From Litoribrevibacter albus (GTDB taxonomy: Bacteria > Pseudomonadota > Gammaproteobacteria > Pseudomonadales > Litoribrevibacteraceae): a stretch of 64,000 nucleotides of DNA. The stretch lies in NCBI RefSeq assembly GCF_030159995.1, contig NZ_BSNM01000015.1, positions 1 to 64,000 on the forward strand. Reading direction: 5' to 3'. Position 1 is the first letter of the stretch, and each line of letters begins with the position of its first letter. Of this stretch, positions 36,870 to 45,566 are shown piece by piece. The position numbers and the translations under genes are program-made. The notes under the pieces are model-generated. The model saw only the letters and a list, made by a program, of their open reading frames with translations. It was not told the DNA's origin and did not search any database.

Positions 36870-37223
36870 ATGACGGTTGAATCTTTTAACCCAGAAGATG
36901 CGGTATTAACAATTACAGACGCTGCGGCCAAGCATTTAGCGGGGCAAATTCAGCGAACTAAATCGGCAGGCATTCGTTTGGCTGTGAATGAAAGTGGCTG
37001 CTCCGGCTTTATGTATGAGTTAAATCTTACTTCAGACGTTCCGGAAGGCGATAAGGTGTTCAATCTGGCCGAAGGTGTCACCTTGTATGTGGCTGTGGAT
37101 GCATTACCAATGGTGCAGGGCACCGAGATTGATTACCACACAGAAGGCTTGAACAGTACCATCAAGTTCAACAATCCAAACGCTAAGGCGCTTTGTGGTT
37201 GTGGTGAAAGCTTTACCGTTTAA
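36870..37223 (+). CDS. sufA: A-type Fe-S carrier (SufA/IscA family)
   Basis: A 117-residue carrier that delivers assembled clusters to target proteins. The three conserved cysteines are present, one in ESGCSGF and two in the C-terminal CGCGESF. The position between sufS and sufT argues for a Suf-associated carrier. Sequence alone does not separate SufA from IscA, so the symbol is positional. Confidence 0.9.
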   Translation: MTVESFNPEDAVLTITDAAAKHLAGQIQRTKSAGIRLAVNESGCSGFMYELNLTSDVPEGDKVFNLAEGVTLYVAVDALPMVQGTEIDYHTEGLNSTIKFNNPNAKALCGCGESFTV

Positions 37224-37294
37224 TGGCTGTTTTTAAATAGTCGGTTTCTGAGTGAGTGTAAGTTTCTGAATAGTAAGCACAGGTAGTAGGGTGT

Positions 37295-37828
37295 ATGGAA
37301 CGTAGAATGGTTGCCACTGTCCGTGATTGTCCAGCAAGACTGGTTCCGGCGGGCACAAAAATCAGTATTCCTTCGGGAACGTTTGTAACCATCACGCAAG
37401 CGCTCGGTGGAAACTATACGGTGACAGTTAATGGCAACATGGCTCGTGTTGATGGTACCGATGCTGATGCGCTCGGTTTGATTGCGGAAGAGCTGGAATT
37501 TTCTAATGTCTCTGACAACGTGATTCATGAAGATCATGTATGGCAAGCGTTAAAGACAGTGTTTGACCCTGAGATTCCTGTGAACTTGGTTGATTTGGGT
37601 TTGATTTATAACGTCTCTATCAATCAGGGCGAGAAAAAAGTTGTGATTGATATGACACTGACAGCACCTGGGTGCGGTATGGGCCCTGTGTTGGTAAGCG
37701 ATGTTAAGTATCGAGTGGGCAAAGTTCCTAACGTAGATGACGTTGCGGTTGAGCTTGTTTTCGATCCTCCATGGCACAGAGACATGATGAGTGAAGAAGC
37801 GCAGCTCGAAACAGGTATGTTCTTTTAG
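37295..37828 (+). CDS. sufT: Fe-S cluster assembly protein SufT
   Basis: A 177-residue protein. The N-terminal part (about 1-80, RDCPARLVPAGTKISIPSGT) is characteristic of the long SufT form. The C-terminal DUF59/MIP18 domain contains FDPEIPVNLVDLGLIY and LTAPGCGMG with the conserved cysteine. SufT proteins help cluster maturation or delivery, and in Staphylococcus matter under high Fe-S demand. The location in the suf operon supports the name. Confidence 0.9.
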   Translation: MERRMVATVRDCPARLVPAGTKISIPSGTFVTITQALGGNYTVTVNGNMARVDGTDADALGLIAEELEFSNVSDNVIHEDHVWQALKTVFDPEIPVNLVDLGLIYNVSINQGEKKVVIDMTLTAPGCGMGPVLVSDVKYRVGKVPNVDDVAVELVFDPPWHRDMMSEEAQLETGMFF

Positions 37829-37899
37829 TCTTAGTCAACTCAGCGTCTCGGTTGAGAACTCATTGAATGCAGAACGCTTTGAGATGGGTTGGGAATTAA

Positions 37900-37948
37900 G
37901 GGAGTAACACCCGGTGTTTTCCGGTACTCCCCTTGATAAACCGGGGAA
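37900..37948. repeat. complex stem-loop element between sufT and sufE
   Basis: GGGAGTA (37900-37906) pairs with TACTCCC (37925-37931) around an inner hairpin AACAC/GTGTT. CCCC and GGGG a few bases further can form an alternative stem. It resembles a REP-like or mRNA-stabilising element. No T-run follows. Confidence 0.5.
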
Positions 37949-37996
37949 TAAAAGGTTAAATGCGCGCTCTGTGTAACGATTGATCAGGTTGTTTGT

Positions 37997-38422
37997 ATGT
38001 CGAATCCATTTGGAACTGAAATTACCCCGGAAGAAATTGTAGATACGCTTGGCTTCTTTGATAGTTGGGAAGACAGATATCGCTACATTATTGATCTGGG
38101 TAAGCAGCTTCCTGAGATGGATGATGCTAAAAAGACAGACGACCGAATTGTTAAGGGCTGTCAGTCTCAGGTTTGGATTGATCACTGGTTGGAAGGCGAT
38201 AAAATCATGTTGAGTGTTGATAGTGATGCTCATATTGTTCGTGGCCTTTTAGCCGTAGTTATGAGTGCCTATAACGGAAAAACTCCACAGCAAGTCCTGG
38301 ATTTTGATATCGAGGCTTTCTTTAATGAGCTTGATTTAATCAAGCATCTTTCTCCTACGCGCGGCAACGGTTTGCGCTCAATGGTTCAGAAAATTCGTGA
38401 GTTGGCGACTACGCTAAGCTAA
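37997..38422 (+). CDS. sufE: sulphur acceptor SufE
   Basis: A 141-residue protein that accepts persulfide from SufS and passes it to SufB. The acceptor cysteine is Cys55 in IVKGCQSQVW. The C-terminal half contains SPTRGNGLRSMV, typical of the family. It is the last gene of the hybrid isc/suf operon, separated from sufT by 168 bp that include a structured element. It is cytoplasmic. Confidence 0.95.
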   Translation: MSNPFGTEITPEEIVDTLGFFDSWEDRYRYIIDLGKQLPEMDDAKKTDDRIVKGCQSQVWIDHWLEGDKIMLSVDSDAHIVRGLLAVVMSAYNGKTPQQVLDFDIEAFFNELDLIKHLSPTRGNGLRSMVQKIRELATTLS

Positions 38423-38495
38423 CAAAAGCCCCTTTGTTCTCTATATTGACTTAGCTCAAAAAATGATCATTTAAGGTCGGGCGTTGGATTGAATT

Positions 38496-38528
38496 CTGTC
38501 GGTATTGAACCAATATCTATATCGACAG
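38496..38528. repeat. inverted repeat upstream of hsp20
   Basis: CTGTCGGTAT (38496-38505) and ATATCGACAG (38519-38528) pair with one G-U, across 13 bases. It lies 53 bp before the hsp20 start and may be an operator or a 5'-leader hairpin. Confidence 0.5.
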
Positions 38529-38580
38529 GAACACTCTCTGTTCCGCTTTCTTGAGTTAGTTAACTACATGGGGGTGGGTT

Positions 38581-39120
38581 ATGGACCTTAAAAAACTTTC
38601 TCCTGCTAACTGGTTTAAAAATGAGCAGGAAGAGAAAAGTATTTCTTCTCAAACTGCATCATATAATCCTGTAACGCAGATGCATCAGGAAATGGATCGC
38701 ATCTTTGATCAAGCCTTCAGAGGCTTTGGTTTTCCAACCTCTCGTTTATTATCTCAGCGCTGGCCTGAGTTAGGTGCTGATTTGGCGCAGGTGCTGAGAC
38801 CTAACCTTGATATCAAGGAGGGGGATGACCATTTTATCGTCTCTGTTGAAATGCCGGGTGTTGAAAAGTCAGACGTGAACATTGAATTGAATGGTCACGA
38901 CTTGATTATCAGTGGTGAGAAAAAGCAGGAAGAGACGAAAGAAAACGAAGGGTATCATTGTGTTGAAAGAAGTTATGGAAGTTTTCGTCGACTGCTTCAC
39001 CTTCCTGAGTCTGCTGATCCGGAAACACTGAAAGCCAGTTTTGAAAACGGTGTGTTGTCGCTAAATGTGTCAAAAAGGATTGGCGAGCAGAATACCGGTC
39101 GAAAGATTGAGTTGGAGTAA
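38581..39120 (+). CDS. small heat-shock protein (Hsp20 family)
   Basis: A 179-residue ATP-independent holding chaperone. A flexible N-terminus (about 1-75) includes EMDRIFDQAFRGFGFP. The alpha-crystallin domain (about 75-170) includes PNLDIKEGDDHFIVSVEMPGV, and the conserved AxxxNGVL motif reads ASFENGVLSL. It binds unfolding proteins under stress. A strong GGGGGTGGG ribosome site precedes the ATG. It is monocistronic with its own terminator, and it begins the block inserted between sufE and ndk. Confidence 0.93.
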   Translation: MDLKKLSPANWFKNEQEEKSISSQTASYNPVTQMHQEMDRIFDQAFRGFGFPTSRLLSQRWPELGADLAQVLRPNLDIKEGDDHFIVSVEMPGVEKSDVNIELNGHDLIISGEKKQEETKENEGYHCVERSYGSFRRLLHLPESADPETLKASFENGVLSLNVSKRIGEQNTGRKIELE

Positions 39121-39150
39121 TAGATGGCGTAACTCATATTCCTTAAATAA

Positions 39151-39182
39151 AAAACGCCGGGCTTGTTCCCGGCATTTTTTAT
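39151..39182 (+). terminator. rho-independent terminator after hsp20
   Basis: GCCGGG (39156-39161) and CCCGGC (39168-39173) form the stem, with A-run before and T-run after. Confidence 0.92.
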
Positions 39183-39266
39183 TTAAAAATTTTTTAGATA
39201 CGATCTCGAAAAAATTACCTAAAATTAGATGTTTAATAAAATACAGAAATAGGGGAAGACTTGTAA

Positions 39267-40073
39267 ATGGAGAATTTTTTCAGTGAGGTGGTACAGCCTT
39301 GGTCATACAAGCTGTTGATTGCCGTCGTTGTTTTTATTGTTGGTCGTATTCTGGTTAAAGTTGTGATGAGTATGGTGCGAGGCATCATGACTCGTGCAAA
39401 GACTGACGAAATCTTGGTGAACTTTGTTTCTTCAATTTTGAATATGCTGCTCATGCTGGTTGTGGTGGTTGTGTCATTGGATCAGCTGGGTGTGGATACA
39501 ACTTCCTTGGTAGCCTTGGTTGGTGCAGCTGGTTTGGCTGTAGGTCTGGCGTTGAAAGATTCGCTTCAGAACTTTGCTGCAGGTGTGATGCTGGTGTTAT
39601 TCAGACCGTTTAAAACAGGAGACTTTGTTGAGATCGCAGGAGTTTCTGGTGTGGTTGAAAAAATTACCATCTTCTCAACCTTGATTCGTACGGGAGATAA
39701 CAAAGAAGTAATCGTTCCTAACGGCTCCATCTATTCCGGTACGATTATTAACTACTCGGCTAGAGACACACGTCGTATCGACTTGGTGGTTGGTGTGGAC
39801 TATTCCAGTGACGTTCGTGAAGTTAAGCGTGTGTTAGAGGATATTTTGAATTCGCATCCCTTGGTGCTGAAAGATCCGGAACCTGTAGTGGCACTCGTGG
39901 AATTAGGCGATAGCAGTGTTAACTTCAACTTTAGACCTTGGGTTAAGACCGATGATTACTGGTCAGTGCGTGCAGAGTTATTAGAGCAGGTGAAACTGAC
40001 GTTGGATGAACAGGGGATAGGCATTCCTTTTCCACAAATGGATGTTCATTTGTTTAAAGAGGCGGCTCAGTAA
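39267..40073 (+). CDS. small-conductance mechanosensitive channel (MscS)
   Basis: A 268-residue channel that opens on hypo-osmotic shock. Three transmembrane helices span about 15-35, 55-75 and 80-115. The pore helix reads GLAVGLALKDSLQNFAAGVMLV, followed by the Sm-like domain FRPFKTGDFVEIAGV and the family segment VPNGSIYSGTI. The length is close to that of E. coli MscS. It is an inner-membrane protein, monocistronic, with a terminator downstream. Confidence 0.94.
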   Translation: MENFFSEVVQPWSYKLLIAVVVFIVGRILVKVVMSMVRGIMTRAKTDEILVNFVSSILNMLLMLVVVVVSLDQLGVDTTSLVALVGAAGLAVGLALKDSLQNFAAGVMLVLFRPFKTGDFVEIAGVSGVVEKITIFSTLIRTGDNKEVIVPNGSIYSGTIINYSARDTRRIDLVVGVDYSSDVREVKRVLEDILNSHPLVLKDPEPVVALVELGDSSVNFNFRPWVKTDDYWSVRAELLEQVKLTLDEQGIGIPFPQMDVHLFKEAAQ

Positions 40074-40382
40074 CGGTTTTACCCATCTTTAACGTTTATT
40101 TCCATTTTTCTTGCGAATTTGAACTGTAGGATGGTTATTGAAATCTGGGAACCCCAAGTTTCCTACCCTTCGTTTTCTCAGGGCGATTTTATCGCCCTGA
40201 GCTTTTTTGCTTTTCTCTGTCCCTGCTTTTTAGTCTCAATATGCTAGTATTTATGCTAATGTTTTTAGTATTTTGTACGCTATAGCTATTAGTAATGTAA
40301 AAAACAGACGTGTTAAAACACATACTAGTCATTAAACGTAGCGATCAAAATTACCCGAAATTAATGAAAGGCACCGTACCAA
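40074..40382. other. 309-bp region between mscS and cheW
   Basis: It holds the mscS terminator and the cheW promoter region, which is AT-rich with a short palindrome GTGTTAAAACAC at 40310-40321. I see no gene and cannot place the promoter securely. Confidence 0.5.
40177..40208 (+). terminator. rho-independent terminator after mscS
   Basis: CTCAGGGCGAT (40177-40187) pairs perfectly with ATCGCCCTGAG (40191-40201), followed by CTTTTTT. Confidence 0.93.
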
Positions 40383-40826
40383 ATGAAGTGGATTACATTT
40401 TGTGTTGAAGACGAGGATTATTGTCATCAAGTCAGTTCAGTGAAAGAGGTACTTCGTTATGAAGAGCCTGTTCCTGTACCTGGTGCGCCGGATTTTGTGG
40501 CAGGGATCATTAATGTCCGTGGTGAAGTGATGGTAGTTTTGGATACCCGAATTATTATGGGATTGCCACCTTTTCAGATGACGGATGCCAGTCGAATCAT
40601 TTGTCTGGAGTTACCAGAAGGTAATTTTGGGCTGCTTGTGGATTCTGTTTCAGAAATGATTGATTTTGAAGATTCGCAGCTTGACCAAGGTGCACAGCCA
40701 ACCATTACTGGTTCGTCGATGATGATCAAGGGTACATACAAAGATGAGAAAGGGCTTAAGATTGCGATTGATGTGGATACTTTTGTTGCCAACTACATCG
40801 AAGAGCGTCAGGCGGCGTTAGCTTAA
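40383..40826 (+). CDS. stand-alone CheW-like chemotaxis coupling protein
   Basis: A 147-residue CheW-domain protein. It has the two-lobe beta-barrel pattern, with VSSVKEVLRYEEPVPVPGAP, FVAGIINVRGEVMVVLDTR and GLLVDSVSEMI. The middle NxRGxxxxVxDxR segment is the usual contact to CheA and receptors. No cheA, receptor or cheY is near. It lies tail to tail with the proteolytic flagellin gene. It could be a second coupling protein for a chemotaxis or type IV pilus system. The partner is unknown. Confidence 0.88.
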   Translation: MKWITFCVEDEDYCHQVSSVKEVLRYEEPVPVPGAPDFVAGIINVRGEVMVVLDTRIIMGLPPFQMTDASRIICLELPEGNFGLLVDSVSEMIDFEDSQLDQGAQPTITGSSMMIKGTYKDEKGLKIAIDVDTFVANYIEERQAALA

Positions 40827-40842
40827 TCAGACCCTTGTGAAG

Positions 40843-40868
40843 AAAAGAGCCGCGTGAGGCTCTTTTTT
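40843..40868. terminator. terminator between cheW and flagellin
   Basis: AAAAGAGCC (40843-40851) pairs with GGCTCTTTT (40858-40866), with a following T-run. A-tracts on the left allow function for the convergent flagellin gene too. Confidence 0.9.
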
Positions 40869-40898
40869 TATGTCTGAATTTATGGTGTTTGGAAGTTG

Positions 40899-42704
40899 TT
40901 AGCCCAGTAGTTGGAGTACCTGTTGTGGCCTGCTATTGGCTTGAGCGAGAACACTGAAGCCGGCCTGTTGTAGCACGGTGAGGCGGGAAAGCCTTGCGGT
41001 TTCGGCTGCATAGTCTGTATCCATTATTCTGGATCTGGCGCTCGTCAGGTTTTCTTTTTCGATTAACAGATAATTAATTCGAGCTTCGAGGCGATTTTGA
41101 GTGGCACCGAAATTGGCTCGTATGAAAGAGACTCGTTCAAGCGCCTCGTCGGCCCGAAGGATTACATCCAGAGGGTCTTTGCTGACACTTAGGCCGTCGA
41201 GTCCCAGCGCGGTAGTATTTGCACCGTACAGTCTGATTTCAAGACGATCAGATCTGGTCGCCCCCAGTTGAATGTTAATGCCTGAGAATGAATTATCATT
41301 GCGACTGGCCTTTACTGTAAAACCGGTTGGCCAAATTTCCTGCCAGTGTTCAAGGGGATCACTGTTGTAATCAATAGGGTCTTCAACTGCATCTTCTTGA
41401 TCAATTGAGGGATTAGCCGGGCTTACATTGGAACCTTGAATTGAACCAGTGTCCGGGTCAGCGAGCTGGATTTGTTCGTCAAGGAAGTCAGCTCCGTTAG
41501 TATCAAAGTCTGATAAGAAGGTTGTTTCATCTGTGAAGGCGGCTCCGGTGAATCCGGCGCCGGAAACGTAGCCTCTGAGGCCACCAAGATCGGTGCTGAC
41601 TTGACTGATGGCGTCATCCAGCGTGATGTTATTCGGATCTGATGACAGAACGGTCATTATGTCTTTTATGCCTTCCCCGCCTGCTGCGACAATTGAGTCG
41701 TGTAGATAGCGTACGGCAAGCGTTGCGGAGGAATATTCAGCGCTGCTACCTCCCCAGGTCGCGGGGGCTGTAGTGAATCCCTGAGAAATTAAGGCGGATG
41801 AGCTGCCAGCAGCGGCCAGATCTATGGAAATCCGTTCGTCTGCGCCATGAATAAATTCGGCAGCACCTTCTTTGAACCAGGTATTTAGTTCGCCCCAATT
41901 AGTGCTTACGGCCATAACCGCATGTGTCATTTCATGAGCAATGATTCGGTCATTATAGAAAGGCTCTGTACCGCCGTTGGGTAAATTGGCGGGCCGGAAA
42001 TCTTCCATATCGATATAAAGCTCTACGCTTCCACTAACAGCGGGACCTGATGAACCAACCAGAGATTGTACATAAGCTGCTGTACCACCAGGACCGTCAC
42101 TTTCAGGGTCGCCAGTGTCTGCCAGAAAAATTCCCAGCGTTTGGCCATCTCCGGTAAGGCCATAAAAGTCTGCAATCAGTTGTTCGGAAGATTCAAGCCA
42201 ACCGGTAGTTAAACCAATCATGACAGCGGTTTTGGTTTCGTCGTCTTGAAGGGAAACAATGCCGTGACTTTGAAGGGGAGGGGCACTGTCATCGAGAAGA
42301 TTGAGGCCATTAAAACGGGTGTGTTTGGCTGTGAAGTTAATGCTTTCTAATAGATATTCCACTTCGATCTGAAGTGCTTCTCGCTCGAAATCACTGTTGG
42401 TGCCGTTTGCAGCCTGAACAGCAAGTTCACGGATTCGTTGAATGTTTTCAGTAATACTTTCTAAGCCACCATCGGCTGTTTGGATGAGAGAAATACCATC
42501 GTTTGCGTTTCGAATGGCAGCAGTTGCTTCTCTGATGCCAGATTCCATGCGAGTGGAAATGGCAAGCCCGGCAGCATCGTCTGCAGCGCTATTAATTCGT
42601 AAGCCAGAAGAGAGTCTACGGAATACCGTACTCATTTCATTCTCGACACTGTTTAAATGCCGTTGAGTTCTTAAGGCTGCTATATTGGTATTGATTATCT
42701 GCAT
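40899..42704 (-). CDS. flagellinolysin: flagellin with inserted zinc metallopeptidase domain
   Basis: A 601-residue protein. Residues 1-140 are a normal flagellin D0/D1 N-terminus ([38 protein letters not shown]). The last 100 are the matching C-terminus, ending [10 protein letters not shown]. Between them, about 150-470 form a metallopeptidase in place of the surface domains. The zinc motif is HEMTH (257-261) with catalytic Glu258. The third ligand is probably Glu279 in WFKEGAAEF, as in M9 clostridial collagenases (EEGTAEF). Both flagellin ends look complete, so it can assemble into the filament. It has a sigma-28 promoter. Such proteolytic flagellins were described in 2017; the target protein here is unknown. 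Confidence 0.95.
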   Translation of the reverse strand: MQIINTNIAALRTQRHLNSVENEMSTVFRRLSSGLRINSAADDAAGLAISTRMESGIREATAAIRNANDGISLIQTADGGLESITENIQRIRELAVQAANGTNSDFEREALQIEVEYLLESINFTAKHTRFNGLNLLDDSAPPLQSHGIVSLQDDETKTAVMIGLTTGWLESSEQLIADFYGLTGDGQTLGIFLADTGDPESDGPGGTAAYVQSLVGSSGPAVSGSVELYIDMEDFRPANLPNGGTEPFYNDRIIAHEMTHAVMAVSTNWGELNTWFKEGAAEFIHGADERISIDLAAAGSSSALISQGFTTAPATWGGSSAEYSSATLAVRYLHDSIVAAGGEGIKDIMTVLSSDPNNITLDDAISQVSTDLGGLRGYVSGAGFTGAAFTDETTFLSDFDTNGADFLDEQIQLADPDTGSIQGSNVSPANPSIDQEDAVEDPIDYNSDPLEHWQEIWPTGFTVKASRNDNSFSGINIQLGATRSDRLEIRLYGANTTALGLDGLSVSKDPLDVILRADEALERVSFIRANFGATQNRLEARINYLLIEKENLTSARSRIMDTDYAAETARLSRLTVLQQAGFSVLAQANSRPQQVLQLLG

Positions 42705-42735
42705 CGATGCTGTGTTTTTATCCCTTGTCAGAGAG

Positions 42736-42762
42736 TTATCGCCCGTGCTTTAGCAAACTTAA
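42736..42762 (-). promoter_or_regulatory. sigma-28 (FliA) promoter of the flagellinolysin gene
   Basis: Reading the minus strand, TTAAGTTT is followed by 11 bases and GGCGATAA. The FliA consensus is TAAAGTTT-N11-GCCGATAA, so two positions differ and the spacing is exact. It lies about 32 bp upstream of the start codon. Confidence 0.85.
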
Positions 42763-42885
42763 GTGTTTCTGGCTTCTTTGTTGCGATATTTGTTGTCTGT
42801 GTGGACTAGTAAATGAAACACTAACTAGCGTATAATCCGCCCGATTTTTTTATACAGCTAAACACACTTTTTGAGGAATAGTTCC

Positions 42886-43311
42886 ATGGCGGTAGAGCGC
42901 ACACTTTCTATTGTTAAACCAGACGCAGTTGGCAAAAACGTAATCGGTGAAATCCTTTCTCGTTTTGAGAAAGCAGGTCTACAAATCGTTGCTGCTAAAA
43001 TGCTACAACTGGACGACGAAAAAGCTGGCGGTTTCTACGCTGAGCATAAAGAGCGTCCTTTCTTTAAAGATCTTGTTGAATTCATGACTTCTGGTCCTGT
43101 TGTTGTTCAGGTTCTTGAAGGTGAAGGCGCAATCGCTAAAAACCGTGACCTTATGGGTGCTACTAACCCACAAGAAGCTGAAGCTGGTACTATCCGTGCT
43201 GATTTCGCTCAGAGCATTGATGCAAATGCTGTACACGGTTCTGATTCAGCAGCGTCTGCTGAGCGTGAAATCGCTTACTTCTTCTCTGCAGAAGAAATCT
43301 GCGCTCGCTAA
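42886..43311 (+). CDS. ndk: nucleoside diphosphate kinase
   Basis: A 141-residue enzyme that transfers phosphate from ATP to nucleoside diphosphates. [21 protein letters not shown] is the typical N-terminus, and the phospho-histidine lies in [21 protein letters not shown] start at the ATG at 42886, with GAGGA 8 bp upstream; a TTG five codons earlier is not needed. TATAAT at 42831-42836 is the probable -10, with a GC-rich discriminator after it. It has its own terminator, and rlmN follows as in Pseudomonas. Confidence 0.97.
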   Translation: MAVERTLSIVKPDAVGKNVIGEILSRFEKAGLQIVAAKMLQLDDEKAGGFYAEHKERPFFKDLVEFMTSGPVVVQVLEGEGAIAKNRDLMGATNPQEAEAGTIRADFAQSIDANAVHGSDSAASAEREIAYFFSAEEICAR

Positions 43312-43331
43312 GTTTTAGCGAATGCAACATT

Positions 43332-43358
43332 AAGCCGAAGCCTGGTTGCTTCGGCTTT
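43332..43358 (+). terminator. rho-independent terminator after ndk
   Basis: AAGCCGAAGC (43332-43341) and GCTTCGGCTT (43348-43357) pair perfectly across 6 bases, with a short T-run. Confidence 0.85.
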
Positions 43359-43458
43359 GTGCTTTCTAGATAATGGTCAACTAATTTCAAAGCACAACTT
43401 ATTTTTCTCTTACAATTCGATTTATAGACCGTAAATCCTGGACTAAAGGTGAGTCATC

Positions 43459-44616
43459 ATGAGTTCTGCAACTCCTGTTCAAAATACAGCCTCTCAAGTT
43501 ATTACTACTGATAATCAATCTTCTGTTGAAAAAGTGAATCTTCTCGGACTATCCCTGGATAAGATGATTGCCTTTTTTGAAAGTATCGGTGAGAAAAAGT
43601 TTAGAGCCGTTCAAGTGATGAAGTGGATTCATCAGTACGGAATCGATAACTTTGATGACATGACGAACGTTGGGAAGGCGCTGAAAGCGAAGTTGCAAAA
43701 AGTCTCTGAGATTCGTCCTCCTGAAGTGGTTTATCACAACTTTTCCGATGATGGCACGCGCAAATGGGTTATTCGCGTTGAAGGTGGCAGTTGTGTTGAA
43801 ACAGTTTTGATTCCAGCTGAAGGCAGAAATACGCTATGTGTTTCTTCTCAGGTCGGTTGTTCTTTGGATTGCAGCTTCTGTTCGACCGGTAAGCAAGGAT
43901 TCCAGCGTAATCTTAGCGCAGCAGAAGTGATTGGTCAGTTATGGATTGCCTGTAAATCATTTGGCGAACGTGATCCTTCTAATCCGCGCCCTGTGTCTAA
44001 TGTGGTTATGATGGGAATGGGTGAACCACTGCTTAACTTTGAGAATGTGGTTGACGCAATGTCATTAATGATGGAAGACAATGCTTATGGCTTGTCTAAA
44101 CGTCGCGTGACTCTAAGTACTTCTGGTGTGGTCCCTGCATTACGTGAGTTGGGTGATCGAACAGACGTCTCTTTGGCTATTTCATTGCATGCGCCGAATG
44201 ATGAATTGCGTAATGAATTGGTCCCGATTAATAAGAAATATCCAATCTCAATGTTGTTGGATGCTTGTCAGGAGTACCTCGACAAGTGTGACGACAAGCG
44301 AGGAATTACCATCGAATACACCATGATGGATGGAGTTAACGATACATTGATGCATGCTAAACAGTTGGCTAAAGTGTTGCGTCGTATTTCATGTAAGATA
44401 AACCTGATTCCGTTTAATCCGTTCCCGAATTCTGGCTATCAACGCTCCAAGCCAGAGGCTGTGAGTCAGTTCCATAGTTATTTGAATTCAGTCGGGATTG
44501 TGACAACGGTTCGATCAACTCGTGGTGATGATATTGATGCAGCCTGTGGTCAGTTGGTAGGTCAGGTTGAGGATAGAACTCGACGTAGTGCGAAATACGC
44601 AGAGGCAGCTCAATAG
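43459..44616 (+). CDS. rlmN: dual-specificity 23S rRNA/tRNA adenine-C2 methyltransferase
   Basis: A 385-residue radical-SAM enzyme that makes 2-methyladenosine at 23S rRNA A2503 and at position 37 of some tRNAs. The cluster motif CxxxCxxC reads CSLDCSFC. The MGMGEPLLN segment binds S-adenosylmethionine. Two catalytic cysteines are expected, one in the C-terminal [14 protein letters not shown] and the other in [18 protein letters not shown] lies before the ATG. It starts the conserved run rlmN-pilW-rodZ-ispG-hisS. Confidence 0.97.
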   Translation: MSSATPVQNTASQVITTDNQSSVEKVNLLGLSLDKMIAFFESIGEKKFRAVQVMKWIHQYGIDNFDDMTNVGKALKAKLQKVSEIRPPEVVYHNFSDDGTRKWVIRVEGGSCVETVLIPAEGRNTLCVSSQVGCSLDCSFCSTGKQGFQRNLSAAEVIGQLWIACKSFGERDPSNPRPVSNVVMMGMGEPLLNFENVVDAMSLMMEDNAYGLSKRRVTLSTSGVVPALRELGDRTDVSLAISLHAPNDELRNELVPINKKYPISMLLDACQEYLDKCDDKRGITIEYTMMDGVNDTLMHAKQLAKVLRRISCKINLIPFNPFPNSGYQRSKPEAVSQFHSYLNSVGIVTTVRSTRGDDIDAACGQLVGQVEDRTRRSAKYAEAAQ

Positions 44617-44732
44617 TCTTGGAAGTCGAATTAAATGGCCTTCATGGCTTATTTTGACTAGCAAGTGCGGTCGTCTAGCATTTAAACTGTACAGCATTGT
44701 TTGGGTTACTGATAAAGGAACGAATCAAGAAG

Positions 44733-45548
44733 ATGAATTTGAAGGTAAACAGTCGTACTTTAATTTTGGGGTTGATGCTTGGTCTGATTACTTTGTTTTC
44801 AGGGTGTACGGTTGTTGAAACTCATAGTCGTTTTACTGAAAAGAAGGATCTGGAGAAAAATTTAGACTTCAGGGTAAAAGCCGCATTTCTTCATCTCCAG
44901 CGTGGTCATACCGAACCGGCTAAGTTAAAAGCAACGGAAGTGCTCGAGATTCGTCCGAATCATGCGCCAGCACTTGCGGCACTTGCACTTGCTTTAGAAA
45001 AAGAAGGTGAGCCGGGTGAAGCTGAAAAATACTATAAACAATCGATTAAATCTGATCCCAAATACACTCGTGGTAAAGAATTGTATGGTGTCTTTTTATT
45101 CTCGTCCGGGCGTTTTGAAGAAGCATTAAGCCAATTTGAAAAGGTTGTTGATGATAAGCTTTATGAAAATCTGGCGGCAGCGAATTTGAATTTGGGATTG
45201 TGTGCCTTGCGATTAAAGAAAATTGAGCGAGCTGAGTCTGCGTTCGAGAAATCTGTGGTTATCAATCCAAAACAAACAAAACCATACGTTCATTTAGCGC
45301 GAATTAACTATGACAGGCAGGATTATCGCTTTGCGACTCGCTATTTCAGGAATTATGAGAAGAACTTAGGGTCTGTAAATAACTATACACCGCGTACGTT
45401 GGCTTTAGGTTATCGCATTCAGAAAGGTGCAAATCGTAACGAATTGGCAACAAGATATGTTCAGCTCCTGGAGAAGTTGTATCCAAACTCTCAGGAATAT
45501 GCAGAGATCTTAAAGCTTAACGCCTTTCAAAATTCCGGAAGCCTATAA
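44733..45548 (+). CDS. pilW: type IV pilus assembly TPR lipoprotein PilW/PilF
   Basis: About 271 residues. A lipoprotein leader ends in the lipobox LFSGC. TPR helices then fill the rest (for example HAPALAALALALEKEGEPGEAEKYYKQ-type repeats, about 65-220). In Pseudomonas PilF pilots the secretin PilQ to the outer membrane. I start at the ATG at 44733; an upstream in-frame codon at 44697 would put 12 basic and hydrophobic residues before the leader. Its place between rlmN and rodZ is conserved. Other pilus genes are outside the window. Confidence 0.92.
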   Translation: MNLKVNSRTLILGLMLGLITLFSGCTVVETHSRFTEKKDLEKNLDFRVKAAFLHLQRGHTEPAKLKATEVLEIRPNHAPALAALALALEKEGEPGEAEKYYKQSIKSDPKYTRGKELYGVFLFSSGRFEEALSQFEKVVDDKLYENLAAANLNLGLCALRLKKIERAESAFEKSVVINPKQTKPYVHLARINYDRQDYRFATRYFRNYEKNLGSVNNYTPRTLALGYRIQKGANRNELATRYVQLLEKLYPNSQEYAEILKLNAFQNSGSL

Positions 45549-45566
45549 AAATAAGGACAGTGAAAA

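Noticed and set aside
38530-38580. ROSE-type RNA thermometer before hsp20
   Set aside because: The ribosome site GGGGGTGGG is not paired with a TTGCT-like stretch nearby.
40322-40365. Sigma-28 promoter before the lone cheW
   Set aside because: TAAA is present but the -10 part reads CCCGAAA at a poor distance, well below the match seen for the flagellin gene.
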